From Solirubrobacteraceae bacterium (GTDB lineage: Bacteria > Actinomycetota > Thermoleophilia > Solirubrobacterales > Solirubrobacteraceae): a stretch of DNA of 10,319 bases. The notes under the pieces are model-generated. The model had not been told where the DNA came from. It made no database searches and saw nothing but the letters and a program-made list of their open reading frames with translations. Position numbers and translations under genes: made by a program. This document shows, in pieces, positions 6,432-10,319 of the stretch. The stretch is taken from the NCBI GenBank assembly GCA_030149625.1, contig JASLHP010000250.1:1-10319 (forward strand), in the 5' to 3' direction. Each line of letters begins with the position of its first letter. The first letter of the stretch is position 1.

Positions 6432-7102
6432 CAGGCCTCTACCTTCCGATTCGCGCGGGGCGCGCCGGTGCGGGCGGTGAGCGCATCGAGCGCTGACTCG
6501 GACACGAGCAGGCTGGCCGCCCCGATGAGGTCGGCGACGCCGACGTTCTCGGCTGTCAGCACCGCGACGCGCTCGAGGTTGCGAAACGACAGGGCCGCCG
6601 AGGACTCCTCGGGCGCGAGCACGACGAGCGTGGGGCTGACACGGCCCGTGGGAATCTCCCAATCCTCGAGCAACGCGAAGGCCTGGCTGGTCTTCGGCGC
6701 GGTGAACGCGCTCGCGTCGAGAATCGCGATCGAGCCTCGCTCGGCGTGCAGCGACAGCGCGCTGCGCAGCGCCGCGCGCTGCTCCTTGCGGTTGACCTTG
6801 AACGTGTACGAGCGCGGCTGCGGCCCGAACACGGTTCCGCCGCCTGTCCACACGGGCGAGCGGCTCGAGCCCGCGCGCGCGCGGCCGGTTCCCTTCTGAC
6901 GCCATGGCTTGGCGCCACCGCCTGAGACCTTGCCGCGTGTCTTCGTAGCGGCGGTGCCGCGCCTGCGCGCGGCCTGCTCGGCGCGAACGCTCTGGTGCAC
7001 GAGCGGCCCAGAGAAGCGCGCGCCGAAGGCCGACTCGTCGAGCTTCACCTTCTTGGCGGCGCCGGCTGTGCCGTTCGGCGTGAGAATCGGAGCGTCAGGC
7101 AT
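6431..7102 (-). CDS. rplD: 50S ribosomal protein L4
   Basis: L4 (223 residues; E. coli 201) binds 23S rRNA, and its long loop lines the peptide exit tunnel at the constriction. In gammaproteobacteria it also represses the S10 operon by binding the leader. Visible landmarks are the tunnel loop TRGKVSGGGAKPWRQKGTGR at 55-74, then SPVWTGGGTVFGPQPRSY, FKVNRKEQRAALRSALSL (101-118) and the globular C-terminal fold with LVVLAPEE and NVGVADLIGAASLLVSESAL. The ATG at 7102 is chosen for its GGAGGTG site. Its start overlaps the rplC stop by 8 nt, and its TGA shares one base with the rplW ATG (TGATG), both signs of translational coupling. Confidence 0.97.
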   Translation of the reverse strand: MPDAPILTPNGTAGAAKKVKLDESAFGARFSGPLVHQSVRAEQAARRRGTAATKTRGKVSGGGAKPWRQKGTGRARAGSSRSPVWTGGGTVFGPQPRSYTFKVNRKEQRAALRSALSLHAERGSIAILDASAFTAPKTSQAFALLEDWEIPTGRVSPTLVVLAPEESSAALSFRNLERVAVLTAENVGVADLIGAASLLVSESALDALTARTGAPRANRKVEA

Positions 7103-7712
7103 CGGTCCGCACCTCCACGAGCGCGCCAGTCGGACCGGGCACCGAGCCACGAACCATCAGCAGGTTGTCGTTGGCGTCGACGCGGACGACCTCGAGGCCC
7201 TTCTGCGTGACGCGCTTGCTGCCCATCTGCCCTGGCCCGCGTATTCCCTTCATCACGCGCGCCGGCCACGCCGAGGCGCCGATCGATCCTGGTGCGCGCA
7301 CATTGTGCGAGCCATGAGACTTGGGACCGCTCGCGAAGTTGTGGCGCTTGATCGTTCCCTGGAAGCCCTTGCCCTTGGAGACGCCTGAGATCTTCACGCG
7401 CGCACCCACCTCGAAGGACTCGACCGTGACGGTCTCACCGAGCGTCAGCTCGCCGGCCTCGCCGCGGAACTCCGCGAGCGTGCGCATCGGCGGCGCGTCG
7501 GCCTTCTTCAGATGGCCGAGCTCGGGTTTCGAGATGTGCTTCTCCTTGGTCTGACCGAATGCCAACTGCACAGCTTCGTAGCCATCGCGCTCCGGCGTGC
7601 GAATCGCGGTCACCGGGCACGGACCCGCCTCGAGCACGGTCACGCGCGCGACGCTGCCGTCTTCCTGGAAGAGCTGGGTCATGCCGAGCTTCTTGGCGAG
7701 GATCGCGGCCAT
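7095..7712 (-). CDS. rplC: 50S ribosomal protein L3
   Basis: L3 (205 residues; E. coli 209) is an early 23S rRNA assembly protein whose internal loop reaches toward the peptidyl transferase centre. The start AAILAKKLGMTQLF is typical. The signature region SKGKGFQGTIKRHNF at about 112-126 and GPKSHGSHNVRAPGSIG follow, then the finger loop ARVMKGIRGPGQMG (151-164) and LEVVRVDANDNLLMVRGSVPG. The usual PG before RVxKG reads PA here (150-151), a minor variation. The gene follows rpsJ by 4 nt and its last 8 nt overlap the start of rplD. No strong ribosome site precedes it, so coupling to rpsJ translation is likely. Confidence 0.98.
   Translation of the reverse strand: MAAILAKKLGMTQLFQEDGSVARVTVLEAGPCPVTAIRTPERDGYEAVQLAFGQTKEKHISKPELGHLKKADAPPMRTLAEFRGEAGELTLGETVTVESFEVGARVKISGVSKGKGFQGTIKRHNFASGPKSHGSHNVRAPGSIGASAWPARVMKGIRGPGQMGSKRVTQKGLEVVRVDANDNLLMVRGSVPGPTGALVEVRTDA
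7110..7116 (-). promoter_or_regulatory. rplD ribosome binding site (GGAGGTG)
   Basis: GGAGGTG inside the end of rplC is separated by 7 nt from the ATG at 7100-7102. It decides the rplD start: an in-frame ATG 48 nt further upstream (7150) would add 16 residues (MARCPVRLARSWRCGP) unlike L4 and would overlap rplC by 56 nt. Confidence 0.85.
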
Positions 7713-7716
7713 CGTC

Positions 7717-8046
7717 TCAGGTGGCGAGCCGGATCTCGATGTCGACGCCCGCCGGCAGGTGATCTAGACGCTGCAGCGAGTCGACCGTCTTCGGCGTCGG
7801 CTGGTGGATGTCGATCAGGCGCTTGTGCGTGCGGATCTCGAAGTGCTCGCGTGAGTCCTTGTCCTTGAAGGGCGAGCGGATCACGCAGTAGACGTTCTTC
7901 TCGGTCGGCAGCGGCACCGGTCCGGACACGCTCGCGCCGGTTCGGGTTGCCGTCTCGACGATCTCCCTCGCGGCCGACTCGATGGCGGACGTGTCATAGG
8001 CCTTCAGCCGGATTCGGATCTTGTTCTGATTTGTCGTTGCCGCCAT
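7717..8046 (-). CDS. rpsJ: 30S ribosomal protein S10
   Basis: S10 (109 residues; E. coli 103) is a 30S head protein that in many bacteria also acts as NusE in antitermination with NusB. The core [10 protein letters not shown] begins at residue 9 and the family signature [16 protein letters not shown] lies in the middle, followed by [25 protein letters not shown] at the end. An extra six to eight residues (AATTNQN) precede the usual start of homology. The ATG at 8046 is the only reasonable start, with a weak AAGGCG ribosome site. It is the first gene of the S10 operon proper. rplC starts 4 nt after its TGA stop. Confidence 0.98.
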   Translation of the reverse strand: MAATTNQNKIRIRLKAYDTSAIESAAREIVETATRTGASVSGPVPLPTEKNVYCVIRSPFKDKDSREHFEIRTHKRLIDIHQPTPKTVDSLQRLDHLPAGVDIEIRLAT

Positions 8047-8291
8047 GTGGAAGTCGCCTTGCTGGTCTCGTCGTGTCGTTTGCTGATCGTGCCGCGTATC
8101 TGCATTTGCGCTCGCTGTCGTGCCTCACCGGCGTGGAGCGCTCCCGCCGAGCCCCCGCCGGACGGCGATGCAGGCGGGCTCTGCTCCAGGACCCGCTCGG
8201 TCGCCGCCACACCCAGCGGTGGGGCTGAATTAGTCGTATCGGACTGCCAATGTGCGCGTCGCCCCGACGTGTTCGGATGGACGCGCGTGTA
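8047..8291 (-). other. tuf-rpsJ intergenic region, probable S10 operon leader
   Basis: This 245-nt stretch between the tuf stop and the rpsJ ATG is the longest non-coding gap in the window. Open frames across it on the minus strand run into rpsJ out of frame and have no recognisable product. It contains a strong inverted repeat (8149-8181) and a perfect 10-bp palindrome GGAGCGCTCC (8135-8144). The most AT-rich patch, minus-strand ATTGGCA...GACTAATTCAG around 8226-8253, is where a promoter could sit, but I cannot match a well-spaced -35/-10 pair. The rpsJ ribosome site is weak (AAGGCG). As the region upstream of the first S10 operon gene, it is the natural place for operon control. Confidence 0.5.
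8149..8181 (-). repeat. Inverted repeat (hairpin) in the rpsJ leader
   Basis: On the transcribed strand GAGCCCGCC is followed after a 13-nt loop by GGCGGGGGCTC. The arms pair over 9 bp with a two-G bulge. The stem is nearly all G/C and should be very stable. No U-tract follows, so intrinsic termination is unlikely. It sits about 100 nt before the rpsJ start and could be a regulatory leader structure. The pairing is visible; any function is inferred. Confidence 0.5.
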
Positions 8292-9476
<1,185 letters not shown>

Positions 9477-9486
9477 TTTTAATTCG

Positions 9487-9491
9487 CTCCT
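9487..9491 (-). promoter_or_regulatory. tuf ribosome binding site (AGGAG)
   Basis: AGGAG on the minus strand ends 10 nt before a GTG codon at 9474-9476. It decides the start of EF-Tu: the following residues [19 protein letters not shown] match the normal EF-Tu amino end, and no in-frame ATG lies in the expected place. Confidence 0.8.
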
Positions 9492-9508
9492 GTATCGACT
9501 TGTACGCC

Positions 9509-9523
9509 CGCCCTGTGAGGGCG
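9509..9523 (-). other. Short GC-rich hairpin in the fusA-tuf gap
   Basis: The 128-nt gap 9477-9604 holds a perfect 6-bp inverted repeat (CGCCCT / AGGGCG, loop of 3) whose near end is 32 nt upstream of the tuf start codon. No run of U follows it on the minus strand, so it does not look like a classical intrinsic terminator. It could be a leader hairpin or an RNA processing point between the fusA and tuf messages. A weaker palindrome lies at 9578-9589, just after the fusA stop. I see no convincing -35/-10 pair in this gap. Confidence 0.45.
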
Positions 9524-9604
9524 AACCTGAGAAATCTATCTAAATGCGGTCCTGCGTGCTCGCTGCTCTGAATGACCTCGGCTGGCCGACCAAGTCCAAG
9601 GCGC

Positions 9605-10319
9605 CTAAGCCGCCACCGGCTCGCCGGTGCGCTGTTCGACGATCTTCTCGGCGATGTTGGGGGGCACCTCTTCGTAGGCCTCGAACTGCATCGTGTACGT
9701 CGCGCGTCCTTGCGTGTTGGAACGCAGGTCCGTCGCGTACCCAAACATCTCGCTGAGCGGAACCTTTGCGGTCACCGCCAACGCGTTGCCGCGGCGCTCC
9801 TGGCCTTCGACGCGTCCGCGACGACGGCTGAGGTCGCCGATGACATCGCCGAGGAAATCCTCCGGCGTGACCACCTCGACCGCGAAGATCGGCTCGAGCA
9901 GGACGGGCTTGGCCCGTTTGGCGGCCTCCTTGATCGCATAGGAGCCCGCCACTTTGAAGGCGATCTCCGAGGAGTCCACGTCGTGGTACTTGCCGTCGAC
10001 GAGCGTCACGCGCACGTCGACCATCGGGTAGCCCGCCTTGACGCCGTTCTCGAGTGACTCCTCGATGCCCTTCTTGACGGCGGGAATGTATTCCGAGGGG
10101 ATCGCGCCACCCTTGATCTTGTTGACGAACTCGAAGCCCTCGCCCGGGGCCGGCTCGAGGTCGATGAAGACCACGCCGAACTGCCCCGAGCCACCGGTCT
10201 GCCGGACAAACTTGCCTTCGATCTTCTCGACCGTGCCACGGATCGTCTCGCGGTAGGAGACCTGCGGGCGACCGACGTTCGCCTCGACGCCGAACTCGCG
10301 CTTCATGCGGTCCACGAGC
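9605..10319 (-). CDS. fusA: Elongation factor G, C-terminal part (5' end outside window)
   Basis: This is the last 237 codons of EF-G, the GTPase that drives tRNA-mRNA translocation on the ribosome and, with RRF, helps recycle ribosomes. The frame stays open to the window edge, so the G domain and domain II lie outside. The fragment begins with [15 protein letters not shown], the usual junction into domain IV, followed by [10 protein letters not shown]. The domain IV tip region carries [11 protein letters not shown], including the conserved His used in translocation. Domain V follows from about [24 protein letters not shown] and contains the typical [12 protein letters not shown] and [16 protein letters not shown]. 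It ends at a TAG stop. Full-length EF-G is about 700 residues, so roughly one third is visible. A GTG at 10315 is an internal valine codon, not a start. The gene lies 128 nt upstream of tuf in the classical str order. Confidence 0.98.
   Translation of the reverse strand, partial: LVDRMKREFGVEANVGRPQVSYRETIRGTVEKIEGKFVRQTGGSGQFGVVFIDLEPAPGEGFEFVNKIKGGAIPSEYIPAVKKGIEESLENGVKAGYPMVDVRVTLVDGKYHDVDSSEIAFKVAGSYAIKEAAKRAKPVLLEPIFAVEVVTPEDFLGDVIGDLSRRRGRVEGQERRGNALAVTAKVPLSEMFGYATDLRSNTQGRATYTMQFEAYEEVPPNIAEKIVEQRTGEPVAA

Noticed and set aside
7103..7150. Upstream ATG for rplD at 7150
   Set aside because: It would add 16 residues unlike L4 and overlap rplC by 56 nt, whereas the ATG at 7102 has a GGAGGTG site at 7-nt spacing.
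8149..8181. Intrinsic terminator after tuf
   Set aside because: The stem is strong but no U-run follows on the minus strand, and it lies over 100 nt after the tuf stop.
8004..8210. Minus-strand 68-codon frame starting in the rpsJ leader
   Set aside because: It overlaps the rpsJ start out of frame, begins at GTG without a good ribosome site and crosses the strong hairpin.
8226..8253. rpsJ promoter with TTGGCA as -35
   Set aside because: The only AT-rich -10-like sequence (TAATTC) is 12 nt away, too close for a standard sigma-70 type promoter; no better pair was found.
10313..10315. GTG as a possible EF-G start
   Set aside because: It is the Val of LVDRMKREF in the middle of EF-G; the frame stays open to the window end.

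Overview
The window is a GC-rich, entirely minus-strand stretch of the conserved bacterial translation supercluster (str followed by S10 and the first part of spc). Read in the direction of transcription, from high to low coordinates, the order is fusA (3' part only), tuf, rpsJ (S10), rplC (L3), rplD (L4), rplW (L23), rplB (L2), rpsS (S19), rplV (L22), rpsC (S3), rplP (L16), rpmC (L29), rpsQ (S17), rplN (L14), rplX (L24), rplE (L5, running off the window). The ribosomal protein cores are intact, collinear and in frame. I see no RNA gene, insertion sequence, CRISPR array or phage gene.

The high GC content, the strong G/C preference at third codon positions, and long low-complexity Ala/Glu/Lys/Arg-rich extensions on S3, S17, L22 and L5 point to Actinomycetota. 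The direct tuf-rpsJ junction without inserted genes would fit a deep-branching class such as Thermoleophilia (Solirubrobacterales-like). That class-level call is inference.

Layout: 9605-10319 is the C-terminal third of EF-G. 9477-9604 is the fusA-tuf gap with a short hairpin. 8292-9476 is EF-Tu, starting at GTG. 8047-8291 is a 245-nt non-coding leader before rpsJ with a strong inverted repeat. 6129-8046 holds S10, L3, L4 and L23 in tight coupling. 6018-6128 is a 111-nt gap that breaks this packing and contains a long inverted repeat and a possible 35-codon small ORF. 1-6017 holds L2 through L5, again tightly packed, mostly with 1-4 nt overlaps or gaps under 12 nt (26 nt before rpsQ).

EF-G and EF-Tu are the elongation GTPases, and the other products assemble into the 30S subunit (S10, S19, S3, S17) and 50S subunit (L3, L4, L23, L2, L22, L16, L29, L14, L24, L5). 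The content is housekeeping. What stands out is (i) four ribosomal proteins with large, repeat-built, charged tails (L5 acidic, L22 Lys-rich hexads, S3 Arg/Gly-rich, S17 acidic then basic), (ii) tandem DNA repeats under three of these tails, and (iii) the structured gap between rplW and rplB. I found no evidence of a wholly new multi-gene system.
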